This document shows positions 23,361 to 34,589 of a DNA stretch of 64,000 nt, one piece after another. The number at the start of each line of letters is the position of its first letter. Within the stretch, counting starts at the first letter, position 1. This DNA is from Reticulitermes speratus (Eukaryota; Arthropoda; Insecta; Blattodea; Rhinotermitidae): positions 46,473,908-46,537,907 of the forward strand of contig JAJKFL010000003.1 of NCBI GenBank assembly GCA_021186555.1. The letters run 5' to 3'. Under the pieces are notes generated by a model. The model worked only from the letters and a program-made list of their open reading frames with translations. It was not told where the DNA came from and did no database searches. The translations under genes and the position numbers were made by a program.

Positions 23361-24171
23361 TATCAAATATTTACAAATGCAGATTTTGTAACACAATTAA
23401 GCTATGAAACCTGGGACAAAGTATTTGATGACAAGGACATTGATTCCAAATTTAACTGTTTCCAAAATACATTCTTGGGGACTTTCTACTCAAGTTTTTC
23501 TTCTAATAAGAGTCAAAAAAGGAATCAGAAATAAAGCCTGGATAACAGCAGGAATAGAAAATGAGAACTATATATGGCCTGTAGAAACAGTAATGATTTG
23601 AGATTAAAAAGCCACTACAAAAGGTATTGTAAAATTCTATCAAATGTCATTAAGGAGGCCAAATGGATAAATTATAACAATCAGATTCTAGCATCAATAA
23701 AACATAAAACCACGTGGGAAATATTGAAACTGGAATCGGGGAGGAAAACTATTAATGTAGGTGTAATATCATAATTAGTGAGGGTGCGTGCACTACCAAT
23801 CCTCAAGATATTGCAAACGCATTTAATGAATATTTCCTCACACTGGTGGAAACTAAATATATTAATAACAACAGCATTAATAAGGATAATAATAGTGAGG
23901 ATAGTTATGATGATACTATTAATAATGGTGATAGTAGTGGTATTAATAACAGTCCTAATAGGGTTAATAATAGGAAGATGCCACTGTCTTGTTTGTCGGA
24001 TGCTTTTAACAATTCATTTCCAAATTTAATTCTCAAACCAACAACAACGCAGGAAATTGAAGACATTATTAGATCCCTTAGGCCGAACAATGCGAATGGG
24101 TACGACGAAATTTCCACTAACTTAAAATAAGCTCTATTTATATCAGTTCACCTCTCAATCATATATGTAAT

Positions 24172-25221
24172 GTGTGTCTGTCATCAGGGTATTTTCCTCA
24201 ATGCATGAAATACTCTGTAGTAAAACCGTTATTCAAAAAAGGTGAAATTGGATTTGTAACTACAGACCGATATTTACTGACTTCATTTTCAAAAGTACTA
24301 GAAAAAGTTATGTATAACAGAATACTCAGACACTTAACTGTTAACCGCATATTAGTTGAAGATCAATTGGGATTTAGGAAAAACCTATCAATCGAAAAAG
24401 CAACCTATGAACTAACTAATGTAATTTTAAGTTCTTTTAATGACAAATTAAATGTGGGTGGAATTTTTTGCGATTTAGCGAAAGCTTTGAGTGTTAACCA
24501 TGCTATCTTACTATCTAAATTAAATTCATATGGAATAACTGGTAAAGCGAATGATTGGTTCAAATCGTACCTTAGGGATAGATATCAGAAAGTGGAGATT
24601 CAAAGTAAAAATTGTAATCATAACTCATTTTCAAACTGGGGAATTATAAAGCATGGTGTTCCACAAGGTTCAATTGTAGGTCCTTTACTTTTCCTTCTCT
24701 ATATAAATGATTCATCAAAAACTATCAACAGAAGAGCTAAACCAATTTTATTTGCAGATGACACTAGTATAATATTTACCAATTCTAATTCCAGAAATTT
24801 AAAAAATGATGTAAAAAGTACATTTGGAATTTTAAATAAGTGGTTCACAGCCAATAGACTTTTATTAAACTATGATAAAACCCATTTTATACAATTTACA
24901 ACTAAATATAATCCTCAAATTGATCTGACCATTAGTTATGAGAATAAATTAATTACTAAGGTATATGATACAAAATTCCTTGGAATATATGTGGACAGTG
25001 CACTGTCTTGGAAAAAACATATTGAGCAAACTGTGCACAAATTAAGTGCAGCTTGTTATGCAATGAGATCGATGAAGCCCTTTATGTCACAAGAAATATT
25101 GAAGATGGTGTACTATGCATATTTTCACTCCATTATGAACTATGGGATAATATTTTGGGGAAACTCTTCTCACAGTAAAAAAAATTTTCATAATACAAAA
25201 GAAAATAATCACAATTATTGA
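24172..25221 (+). CDS. LINE reverse transcriptase, partial open frame (349 codons)
   Basis: Copies LINE RNA into DNA at the nicked target. Visible RT blocks are YFPQCMKYSVVKPLFKKGE, the PQGSIVGPLLFLLYIND block, the catalytic FADDTS (palm Asp pair), and KFLGIYVDSALSWKKHIEQ in the thumb. The N-terminal fingers lie in another frame (ANGYDEIST at about 24100), and the tail continues in a third frame to about 25587 (YPFGIKLFNNLP). So the full ORF2 is broken at least twice, although this core is open. The first Met of the frame is internal to the protein, not a true start. Confidence 0.75.
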   Translation: MCLSSGYFPQCMKYSVVKPLFKKGEIGFVTTDRYLLTSFSKVLEKVMYNRILRHLTVNRILVEDQLGFRKNLSIEKATYELTNVILSSFNDKLNVGGIFCDLAKALSVNHAILLSKLNSYGITGKANDWFKSYLRDRYQKVEIQSKNCNHNSFSNWGIIKHGVPQGSIVGPLLFLLYINDSSKTINRRAKPILFADDTSIIFTNSNSRNLKNDVKSTFGILNKWFTANRLLLNYDKTHFIQFTTKYNPQIDLTISYENKLITKVYDTKFLGIYVDSALSWKKHIEQTVHKLSAACYAMRSMKPFMSQEILKMVYYAYFHSIMNYGIIFWGNSSHSKKNFHNTKENNHNY

Positions 25222-26003
25222 AGGATGCAGAAGCAGAGGCTCATGTAGAGATTTATTTAAGAATTTAAAAATTCTACCTCTTTCATCACAATATATACTA
25301 TCACTTCTTCTATTTGCAGTTAACAACAAGGATAAATTCAAATTAAATTCTGATATCCATTGTATAAATACTAGACAAAAATATGACTTCCACCAGCCTT
25401 CCTCAAATTTATCACTATATCAAAAAGGAGTTTACCCATTTGGTATAAAATTGTTCAACAATCTCCCGCAGAGCATCACAAATTTAAGTAATGACACTAA
25501 ACAATTTAAGTCAGAGCTAAGCAATTATTTACATTATCACTCTTTCTACACTATAGATGAATACTTTGATGTAACTAGCGTGTGCTGAACTAGACTGTGT
25601 TCAGTTTCTGAATGATTATATTGTACATTATATGATCTTGGTCTTATACAAGATAAGTTTTAATATTATATAACATTTTAATGTGTTATTGCATTGCATA
25701 CTGTAGTGCAACGGGTATAAACCTTTTATTGTATATGATGTATTGCAGCTGGTTGGGTTTGGATTGGCAAGTGCTATATATGCTATATTTACATATATTC
25801 ATGACAATTGCTAATTGTTAGCAAGTATATATTATTACTATTTTTTACTATTATTATTATATTATTGATATTACTTTCTTGTATTCACTTGACTATTTCT
25901 ACATCAATAAGGTTATGTAACATGTAGAGATCCATGGAATGTGAATAAACTGAAATTGAAAATTATGTGCTTGCTATGAAGTGAAGTTGAAACATGCAGT
26001 ATT

Positions 26004-27350
26004 TTACTGTAAGTTAGCCAATCTCCTCAAATATTTCAGTATGTCTTCCACCTGCTCATATTCCTGCACAGAAGTGGCAACCAAGTCATGCAGTGCATCA
26101 TATCTTCTCTTTTTCACCTCCAGACGACCTGCCTGTGCATTAGCCAGTGTCAATCTGTGGCAAGCCAGGTCCCTCTGCAGTCCATCAAACAGAAACCACA
26201 CGCTGGGATGACTGCAGTGGTATAGGGAATTGAGTGCATTGTGAAATCCCTCACAGCAGTTTGTAGTTTTAGGCGACCGTTCAAGAGCTGCTTCATGATG
26301 ATTCCATATTGTTATTGGAAACTGGGGATCTCTACCTGCTGCACCCTCAATGTATGTGGAAAAGAAGTACGTGAGTACCTCATTATAGCTATCTTCGTCT
26401 GGAAATGTGGCAGCAAGCTGATCAAAGACACTCCTCACATCATGGACTGGGACAAAGGTTAATGCAGCCAGAGACTTCAGCTTCAGTTTTATATTTCTAT
26501 CTGTTTCAAATTCTGTCTTCAACCCAACATTGCTGATTTTCCTGATGAGACTCTGACACAGATGGAAATAACACCCTTTGACCTCAGCGTGTGGAAAGGC
26601 AATCCTCACTGCATTCATGCAGGCCTTCTCAAAATCTACTAAAACCTTTTGAGGCACCAGATTTGGAACCAACAGCTTCATGATTTCAAACATTCTATTA
26701 TATGTATCCAAGTTCTTTTTCTGTAACAGAATGTAAATACATGGCGGATATGAGTTACCCACCTTGGCATGCCACGTATACAGTTGGTAAAACATGTTTG
26801 GAACTTTATCAAAAGTGCCATCTCCATAGATTGTATCTTTGTTCAATTCTACCAAGAGTTCTTTATCACCTAAAACCAGAATTCTGTCTGGATCATCCAC
26901 ACCTGAATCATGAAGTACCAGTTGACTGTACTTCTAAGGAATGTCAAAATTTATTGTAGTTGGATTAGGCAAATGACCGTCTTTTCTGTGATTGAGAAGA
27001 TTTCTCGCAAGGGATGATTGTTTGGGCATATGAACCAGTACATCGTTACTCAACCCTGACAACACATTCCCCATCACATTGCGAGGGGTAGCACTAACTA
27101 CTCTCATGTCTTGCCTCATTTTGCTTCTGGCAACGTTGGCTTCTGCTTTTTGAGGACAAGAATCATGACAATGTTCATTTGGTTGTTGAACTATGTTGCC
27201 ATCTTTTGTCTTCATAATTGAATGACACTTTACAGAGCGACTCTGCCTGCATCGCCAAGTCAGCACTCCATTTATATTGCGAAAACACAGATATTCAAAA
27301 CCCAAGTAAGTCAACACTTAATTGCCCTTCTGGCTGCTTGAAAACTCCAT
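26004..27350 (-). pseudogene. FLYWCH-MULE transposase with two in-frame stops
   Basis: Would cut and paste the Mutator-like element. From ATG at 27348-27350 a single frame of 449 codons runs to the stop at 26004. It starts MEFSSSQKGN, then TAA (27318-27320), then the FLYWCH zinc finger: GFEYLCFRNINGVLTWRC with CHSI and NEHCHD supplying the Cys and His ligands. A TAG follows FDIP (26934-26936). The C-terminal half has the MULE DDE region: VDFEKACMNAVRIAFP, GCYFHLCQSLIRKI and TTNCCEGFHNALN. Apart from the two stop codons there is no indel. No extra exon is needed. Confidence 0.8.
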
Positions 27351-27654
27351 TGTTGGCACTACCAAAAAAAATTAATAAAACTATAGAAATCACTCGTCTA
27401 CCAACAACTGCACTATTAAAATAAATTGTCACTGAATGGTACGTTGTGATGAGGTGATGTTACGCCCGTTGATTATTCGTTGTAAAAATGTTGCACAATT
27501 AGTAGCTGCTGTAGATGCGGAGACGTAGCAGTTGAAGTTATAAAATTACAGAATTATAAAATTACAAGATTAGTGCGATACCGCTCGCGTCCGGTCGTGT
27601 GTACAGGAACCCACGTGCTGCAGCGTGTTTAGGGGCTTAACTGTGGGCACAGAT

Positions 27655-27796
27655 TACTACTACTGTAGTGAGCATTCATCCGTGTGAGCATTTATCGGTG
27701 TGGGTATTTTTCCTGTGAGCATTCATGACAGTGGGGTTTTATCTGTGCGCAATTGTCGTGTGGGCTTTCGTCGTGTGGGCTTTTGTCATGGAACCC
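27655..27796 (-). repeat. Third MULE terminus, internal
   Basis: Read on the minus strand from 27796 it begins GGTTCCATGACAAAAGCCC and follows the left end of the element almost base for base for about 130 bp, better than the outer right end does. The ten bases beyond it do not match GTTTTATCAC, so it has no visible target duplication with the left end. Confidence 0.7.
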
Positions 27797-27952
27797 TCTC
27801 TGGGCTGTGGTTGGGTTTAGGGTATCCGTGTCGACACTGAACTTTACTTCATAGCATTCACATAAAGCTTTATTAAGAGTTCATTACTTCATAGTATTGG
27901 GAATGTGAGAATTTTTCGATGTGCGTAATTTTGTGTGTGAGACATTGTCTAG

Positions 27953-28573
27953 TAAAAAATTTTCTTCTGTAGCTGTACCTTTGTCACTGTAACATGCTTA
28001 AAAGACTTCATAAGATTCACCAAATTTATATTAAATGTTTTCACTTCAGGGTTAACACAAGACCAATCACATAAATCGTGTCGCTGTAGGACACTTATTA
28101 CAATGATGTTCATATGACTATTAATTTCCACAAATTTCACTATGTCTTTAAATCCATCTTGGGAATTATTTTTACTAACGTCCTTAGTGCCTCCCCAAAA
28201 ACCAATGATGTCTTTCTTCGTTAAAGATTCAATGTCACCCGTTGCTGAAGAGATTAGTGTGTCTGCGTTAGCTGCCGTTTGCACGCTGTTTTAAGACTGC
28301 ATTACTTGATAGTATTGTGAAAATGAGAATTCTTCTATACTTTCCTGTGTGACAATTCGCCCGTGTGAGCATTTGTCCGTGTGAGCATTTATCAATGTGA
28401 GCATTTATCCTTGTGAGCAATTGTCCTTGTGAGCATTCATCCGTGTGAGCATATATCCGTGTGAGCATTTATCGGTGTGGGCATTTTTTCCTGTGAGCAT
28501 TCATGACAGTGGGGTTTTATCTGTGAGCAATTGTCGTGTGGGCTTTCGTCGTGTGCGCATTTATCCGGTCACC
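27953..28573. repeat. Right inverted end of the MULE
   Basis: Inverted copy of 21591-22215: terminal GGTGACC, the 16-bp units at about 28335-28500, and the SGNH-like fragment at 27949-28284 (ANADTLISSATGDIESLTKK then FWGGTKDVSKNNSQ). Unlike the left arm, the peptide stops at the arm boundary. Confidence 0.8.
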
Positions 28574-28706
28574 GTTTTATCACGTAGAGAATTGAAGCAT
28601 GTGTCATGAATGTGGAAGTACACAAGGCTAGTAACTGGTGTATCTACTTCCCTTGCATTTATCAAGAAGTCATTGCGTTGGTTTGCATACAAACATGTAT
28701 GTGATT

Positions 28707-28872
28707 TTAGAACTTTCTCCTTTGAAGAATAACGGCTTCTCTGTTGGTAATCAATACAAAAGACTTCGGATCAAAGACAATACGCTCAGGCGTGTCTTTG
28801 CAGGGCCCCACCTCGAGGCGGGACAGTATGTGGCACAGTCCGTCTTCACCTATATCAGGGCGACCGAATGTC
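28707..28872 (-). pseudogene. Degenerate P450 exon 6
   Basis: The minus strand reads GLCHILSRLEVGPCKDTPER and IVFDPKSFVLITNRE. The first third (GMRFGLMQVK) is scrambled by substitutions, and the acceptor is CTGCTGAG instead of a normal CACAG. It lies just outside the MULE right end and has no counterpart at the matching point (4490) of the first segmental copy. Confidence 0.75.
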
Positions 28873-28949
28873 TCAGCAGGAAAGAACAGATGAGTTGTCA
28901 ATGAAATAAGTGTGAAGTTGGAACCAGTGTGCTGTCTCACGTGATACCT

Positions 28950-30752
28950 GCAAACAACTCAAGAACGACTCACATTCGGCGCATTCTAGAAACGTTAAAT
29001 ATCCGGAAACATTCAAAGGGAAATTTCGCTGAATTGAGAGATTTTGTGATAATGGTGGGGAAAAATATTAGCATGAGTTTGAGGGGACCTGAAGCTGTAA
29101 AATATTTCTTTTTCCACAGACTTATTTGCTTTAGTGGGGAATCAAAACTCAAGTAGGAGAGACAGAAGGCTTAGTATTTGCCTGTACCTAAAGAGCTTAA
29201 GTTTATTATCGTAAAAACAGCTTTAAAAAGAAAATTTACAACCGGTTAGCCCTTTGTGAAACACCTTTCAACACTTGGAATTGCACCTTCCGAATATGTG
29301 AAGTACCGCAATGATGCGCTTCTGCTAATTACTTAGTTTGTGTGAGATGAAAAAACGATATGCCGTACACTGTCAGTGTGGCTAAAGTAAGAGAGAGAGA
29401 AAATATATATAGAATTTGGAGGAGGAAAAGTGTTCGAGAGTGCCAGTTGGAAGGTCAAAGAAAGGTGGAAGGTGGAATTATATGTGTTGTTTGAGGCAAT
29501 AGAGATGAATGCCACTTATTCAGGGTCGTATACAACGGGGGAATTATATTTGGGGCGGGTTTTGATATTTGGTTACTGCTATTGGAAATTTACTTTATTG
29601 TGTAGAATGAAATACAGTATACTTGTAATATCAGTTATAAAGAGGCATGACTCATTTACGTTTGAAAGTGTTCAGCACATCCATTCCTGCTGCTAACATC
29701 AAGGAAGCGTAATGGGCAAAGCTTCTTGTCCTTCCATCAATTTTCCATCTGGAAATCTCTTTGAGCAGTGCCCAATTTATGAAAATCTTAGGTATTTAAT
29801 ACGAGTACCATGAGGGGCTTTCTTGGTACACGTTCACTTGTTACTTAAACAGACATGTGTCAGGCATAACAAATTGTTTCTAGTGTATTGAGTATATATT
29901 ATATATAGTGCTGCGCATTTAGGGTATAATGACCCACAAATCTGTTTATTCGCGTCATTTTTGCCCCAAGCTAAATACTTGTTTCTAAAAAAATTAAGAT
30001 GAAGACATAATGAGAAAAAAATAAAAGAAAATGGAACAAATTTCAAATGTTTTGGCACTGTCGTGCAGATCAATATTGCTTCAAAGAAGGAATTAAAGAC
30101 GAAATCCGGAGACAGCTTTTGCACTTCTGTTCACAGTTTCTTGTCTTTCAAACGAAGGGGCACTTCAGTTAACTATCTTCCAATTTTCGCGAAAGACATT
30201 CTGTTGTATGATATGCTATACACAGAAACAGTTGTGTGAAAAATAAATTCTTCCTGTATTTTATCTTTCGCTTGTATCCTAAGAGTGTAAAGATTAAAAT
30301 CTTTGTAAAAAAATTTCCCCATTTATATATGTAGCTGTAAATCATTATCTGTTCCTTTAGGAAACTAATTACGTAGGTTGAGTTTGCGCGAGAGGAAAGT
30401 GCTGGAGTGTGTATTTGACTTTAGATGAGGGAAATAAGAGAAGGTTGGAGAAAATTGCGTATTGACAAACTTTACTATTTATGCTCCTCTCACAGTACGA
30501 TTTGGATCGTTTTATAAAGGGAGATGAAATGGGCAGGACCTGTGGCATGCGTGGAAGTGATGAGAATTGCATTCAGCGATTTAATAGGAAAGCCTGAAAG
30601 AAAGAAATGACTTAGAAGAACATTAAAATAAATCCGGTTTCTGTTATGCAGGGAATTTCATTTTTACTTCATACATATTAGTTCATGAATAAAAAACATT
30701 TTACAGTTTGTTAATTTGTTAGTTAATGCGACGCGTTTAAATGTATGTGGTT
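28950..30752. other. No gene recognised; copy of 4491-6312
   Basis: Closely matches 4491-6312. An 88-codon frame at 29430-29696 is kept open in both copies with few changes, but no family is evident. There are no repeats of note. Confidence 0.5.
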
Positions 30753-33002
30753 TCATTGCAGTGTGCGTTTGAAGGACAGCGGCATCTCTCCGTTCGGTGT
30801 TAAGAGGAAAGCTTTGGTATCAAAAATAATAGACACAGGCGTGTCTTTGCAGGGCGCCACCTCAAAGCGGGACAGTATGTGGCACAGTCCTGTCTTCACC
30901 TCCATCAGACCGAACCGCATTCCTGTGAAAATATAAAACAGATCGGATATGAAGTATGCAAACGTGTGGGTGCAAACTCTATCCTGTATCATATTGCGGT
31001 CTGACGTAAATGAGAAATAATACTAGAAATCGGATAATCCACACAAAGAAGAAGTCAGATTTATTTGAACATTACAGATCCTTTAGAAAATAGGGGATAT
31101 AGCACCAAATTTTGAAATAGATGTCACCGTATTGAAGTGTGTGTGTTTTCTGCAGCTAGTTCAGCGATACCTCAAAACTTAATACGATACGAAAAAGCAA
31201 AAGCCTTACAGGACGTGTATCAAATTGTCTGTATTTGGCGGATGTAGTTTACCAGCTTATTTATATATTGTTTTTCACAATTGGTACTAATTTTTAAACA
31301 ACCTAAAAATTCTAAAAATGTAATTTAGGAATGTGAATATGACGAAATACAGACGTTAAATCAGTAAAACCCACTTGCTTATAGTTTTGTTTATTAAGCT
31401 ACCAGCGAAGGCAATACTGAAAAAAACAAGAATATATCCGGTCGGGGTCCCATGTTTTGCACAATTTCTGGACAACCAGTTAGACCAGTAGAAGAAGCTA
31501 GACCACCCATCTGACACAGTACTCTACCGAAGGGACAGTTCAATCTGTCTGCGTAAAATCATGAGTGAAATACACTTAGGTGGAGTTACTATACTTAAAT
31601 TTTATGTTCTACATGCCGTACATTTTTTGGATGATTTAGGTTCTATGCGACAAATGTACAATTTATTTTCTATTATTCAATACATATGTTTCATTGAAGA
31701 TGGTCCAACTTATTTCGAAACTTATATGAGGTTCATCTTCAGGGATATCTGTTTTAAATTACACCAGCCCTTCTGCAAGGTAACATGTACTGTTATACAC
31801 TTTAAAATGTTGTCTTTGTTTTCTTGTGGTTACTACATATCAGGTTTATGCTCCCTTGCGGATGGTTGGGGCTGTCCCATTTACAGCAATAGCAAGTAAT
31901 GAGATCTTACCCGTTTGAACGTATATGTATATATTATACATTTCAGTGCCTTGAAAAATTACAAGTTAGGCGAGAAGGATGGCCCGAACATGTCTCATTG
32001 TTAATTTGTTTATTCGTAAAACGTGTTTTTTCTCTGTTGAGTGGTATTTTCTTCTTTATATGTGAAAGTAAGTTTTGGCCGTTTTGCTCCCTAGTATCCG
32101 TTCAGATATTCAGCGCCACTAGTTCAAACACGAGTCAACAGATTGCGTGAAAGTTCGGACATCTGTAACTAAACAATCTTACTGAGAGAGATTAAATGCC
32201 CACAAAAATAACAGCTGAATACTGAGTACAATGCATTTTCACACTTCCTACATACAAATAAGTAATACAAACTAAGCGTGATAAATTTTATTAAACGTCT
32301 ATTATGGTATCTAAAATTCTTAGGATTCCAACTAAATGTTGTGAAAAGATATTCGATTCCATACATGAGGTGAAGTGAAAGGTCGTTAAAACATGGCCAA
32401 CTTCGTTATCTTTACGCACGTGATGTATCTCAACGGACATACTGAGGATTTAATGCACAACATTTTTGCTGAAATATAAAAGACGAAGTTGCCTTGACGT
32501 CAGTACACGTGGCACCGTTTCATATACACGCTGTCGTACCAACTTATGGAGAAGAAAATTATATAGAAAGCGGACGACTTAGCTGTCGACCGAAGAGACT
32601 TATCAAGCATAGGTGTATCTATTCAAAATAAGGAGTTTACGTTCGTGGAATTTGTAACATGCTTGACACTTACTGAGGGACGGCATTGCAGAGCAAACAC
32701 AGTTCTCATGAGAGTTTAATTTTGAACACCTTAACATGTTACTGGTCTTTAATGTAGAACAAGGTCTTCTGGGTTGTAAAAGAGGCCAGCTTGATAGATA
32801 AATGCCAACGATTCTGAGTTATTTTATTCTATTTTCTTCAGAGTAAGATTATGGCTCGTTTCTCTTATCGACCAAATTACGTGGCCTCAGAAAAAAATGT
32901 TCGCAATTTTAACGCTCTCAGCCTTACAGACTATAGTCTCATACATTCAAAATACGAAGATTTGTTATTACGTATGCACATTCGAGGACCCTCCCCAAAT
33001 GG
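30753..33002 (-). pseudogene. Gene B: P450 relic (exon 6 and last 31 bases of exon 5)
   Basis: Exon 6 (30753-30922) is open with a good acceptor and codes for GMRFGLMEVKTGLCHILSRF, ending LSFKRTLQ. Intron 5 follows, and then only the 3' end of exon 5 (about 32972-33002, peptide FGEGPRMCI). At 33003 the match to gene A stops and the sequence becomes like the upstream flank of gene C (46740-46990). Exons 1-4 and most of exon 5 are gone. The clean switch points to one deletion, probably unequal crossing-over between neighbouring gene copies. Confidence 0.85.
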
Positions 33003-33340
33003 TAAATTTTAATATTTCGCGTTTAAAATGTCAATGTAACGTTGCAGAATCGTGATTTTGGACTCTCTTTGTAAGACCTTTTTTTTCTGTATGACGTTCT
33101 ATTTCTTCGGCATTTTAATATAACCTGAAACTGTGTCAGAAATATTGCTTCCCAGAAATTCTTCACCAGAATGTAAGATTACTTAACGTTTTGCCACTAA
33201 ATGCTTGCTCGCTAAGCTAGCAGTGAAGACTGCCGGGTTTGTAAGAGCGGTGCAGTGGAACTGGATACGTCATGCTTTCGCAAGAAACAATTCAGCCTTA
33301 AACTTTTCTTGAGACGGATGTTGCCAGTAGTCCTAAGTAT
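33003..33340. other. P450 upstream flank joined to gene B relic
   Basis: Shares with 46740-46990 the blocks ATTCTTCACCAGAATGT-like, AAGAACACTTAACGTT-like, and the CTAGCAGTGAAGACTGCCG-like segment upstream of gene C. No coding sequence. It probably held a promoter before the deletion. Confidence 0.6.
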
Positions 33341-33354
33341 TTATTTTTCTGTGG

Positions 33355-33590
33355 CGCAGCAGCCAAAATATGTTATAGGCCGCCACATTCTTGGACTTCA
33401 TAGATAACGCACAATTAGACACGCACACAACAGGTAGGAGTCTCCTGAATAAGTGGTCAGCTCGTCGCAGAGTCCGCTATCCACACAACATACAACAGAC
33501 GAATATCCATGCTCTCAGCGGGTTTCGAGCCCGTGATGACAGTAATCAAGCGGTTTCAGACTTACGCGTCAGATGATACTCACACCGCGA
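33355..33590 (-). mobile_element. tRNA-derived SINE, family 1, degenerate
   Basis: Minus-strand copy of the SINE seen at 40394-40652. It shares the GACGAGCTG-like body block (here on plus as CAGCTCGTCGCAGAG) and a B-box-like GGGTTTCGAGCCCG on the plus strand. It is older and more diverged than the other two copies. Confidence 0.6.
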
Positions 33591-34000
33591 ATAGCAGTTA
33601 AATATTATGTTATTGAAGTGTAAACCAAACTATTATTCCAACAATGTATTTAAGACCATAATACATTTTATTCAACTATGTGTAAGCAGTAAACCAGAGT
33701 TAGAGATTGAACTGAGTTTCAAGTTGTCACGCGCTTTATGAAGGCAGTACCACGTTTGGTTGCCTTTAAGAATGACTTACTGCCTTCCGAGCTGCCGGTA
33801 AGTATTAACGGTCTATATGGTGCAGCATCCCAGAAGATGTCAGTCTTTAACTACACTGCTGTGAGAGCCCTAAATGTCGCAAGCTGCATTCACTTTCTCA
33901 CTTACGGTTGTAATTTAATATAGAAAATTAGATTAACAAATATGTGCATTAGAGAAAAAATCTGGAGATCTTCGGTCTTCTGGGATGCTACGCAGCGTAG

Positions 34001-34135
34001 ATTGGTAGTTATTTACCGACTTTGCGGACAACCTGTCGGTCCCATCTTAAAGGAACAAGGAATTCCTTGGCTGCTTGACCTTGTAAGATTGGACCGACAG
34101 GTTACCCCGAAACGTCGGTAAATAACTACCAATGC
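34001..34135. repeat. Hairpin-forming inverted repeat (MITE-like)
   Basis: TTGGTAGTTATTTACCGAC at the left returns inverted as GTCGGTAAATAACTACCAA at the right, and inner blocks ACCTGTCGGTCC and GGACCGACAGGT pair as well. Arms of about 55 bp enclose GGAACAAGGAATTCCTTGGC. No clear target duplication was found. Confidence 0.7.
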
Positions 34136-34589
34136 AGCCTGCTTAACATCGTGTAAGAGCGAAGACCTCAATTTTTACACCGCAGCGAAAGCCTGAAATG
34201 ACACTGACAACAAATATTTCACTTTACCCTGCAGCTGTCAGTAATTTAAATCCGTATGTTTATATAAATGATAATTGCGATGTATGGAATGTTTTGGATT
34301 GGCTATGGGGAATATGATGTATATGAATGGAAACATTAATAACTGATAAATAATTCCGGAAGCCAGATGGATTTTTTAAACGAGAATTTGCATACCAACA
34401 AAATATATATTTGTGTCTGTTTGGTCAAGGTTACGTTTTAATTCGGTTCCTAACCTTGAGAGACTGGTTGTAGCCTTCATATGCACGAAAGCACATCAGC
34501 GGGGTGACATCGGGCGTGATAACCTGGGAAGTTACGTAACATTCTGCGTTTATTGAGAACCTCTTTTTTCTTGTTGGCTGACTGTGCAA

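Larger units (their letters stand above)
22060..25965 (+). mobile_element. CR1/Jockey-type LINE with endonuclease and RT, degenerate
   Basis: In order: the ORF1 esterase remnant, then an endonuclease start (FHQNIRGLRNKINELLCSL near 22700), EFIICGDISVNIL at about 23090, PDHDAQTIEINKI at about 23310, and the RT from about 24060 to 25587. The 3' end (AATAAACTGAAATTGAAAAT near 25950) abuts the MULE transposase region. The endonuclease is split by several frameshifts. Confidence 0.75.
21591..28573. mobile_element. Composite Mutator-like element (MULE), about 7 kb
   Basis: A 10-bp direct repeat GTTTTATCAC flanks the element at 21581-21590 and 28574-28583. The ends start GGTTCC (left) and, read inward from the right, GGTGACC, then share CACACGACGAAAGCCCACAC. 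The inverted ends extend about 620 bp and contain an array of 16-bp repeats and a fragment coding for an SGNH-esterase-like peptide. Inside are a LINE on the plus strand and a FLYWCH-MULE transposase on the minus strand. A third terminus, identical in type to the left end, points outward at 27796, so two elements may be nested. Target duplications of 9-10 bp are typical of Mutator elements. Confidence 0.75.
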
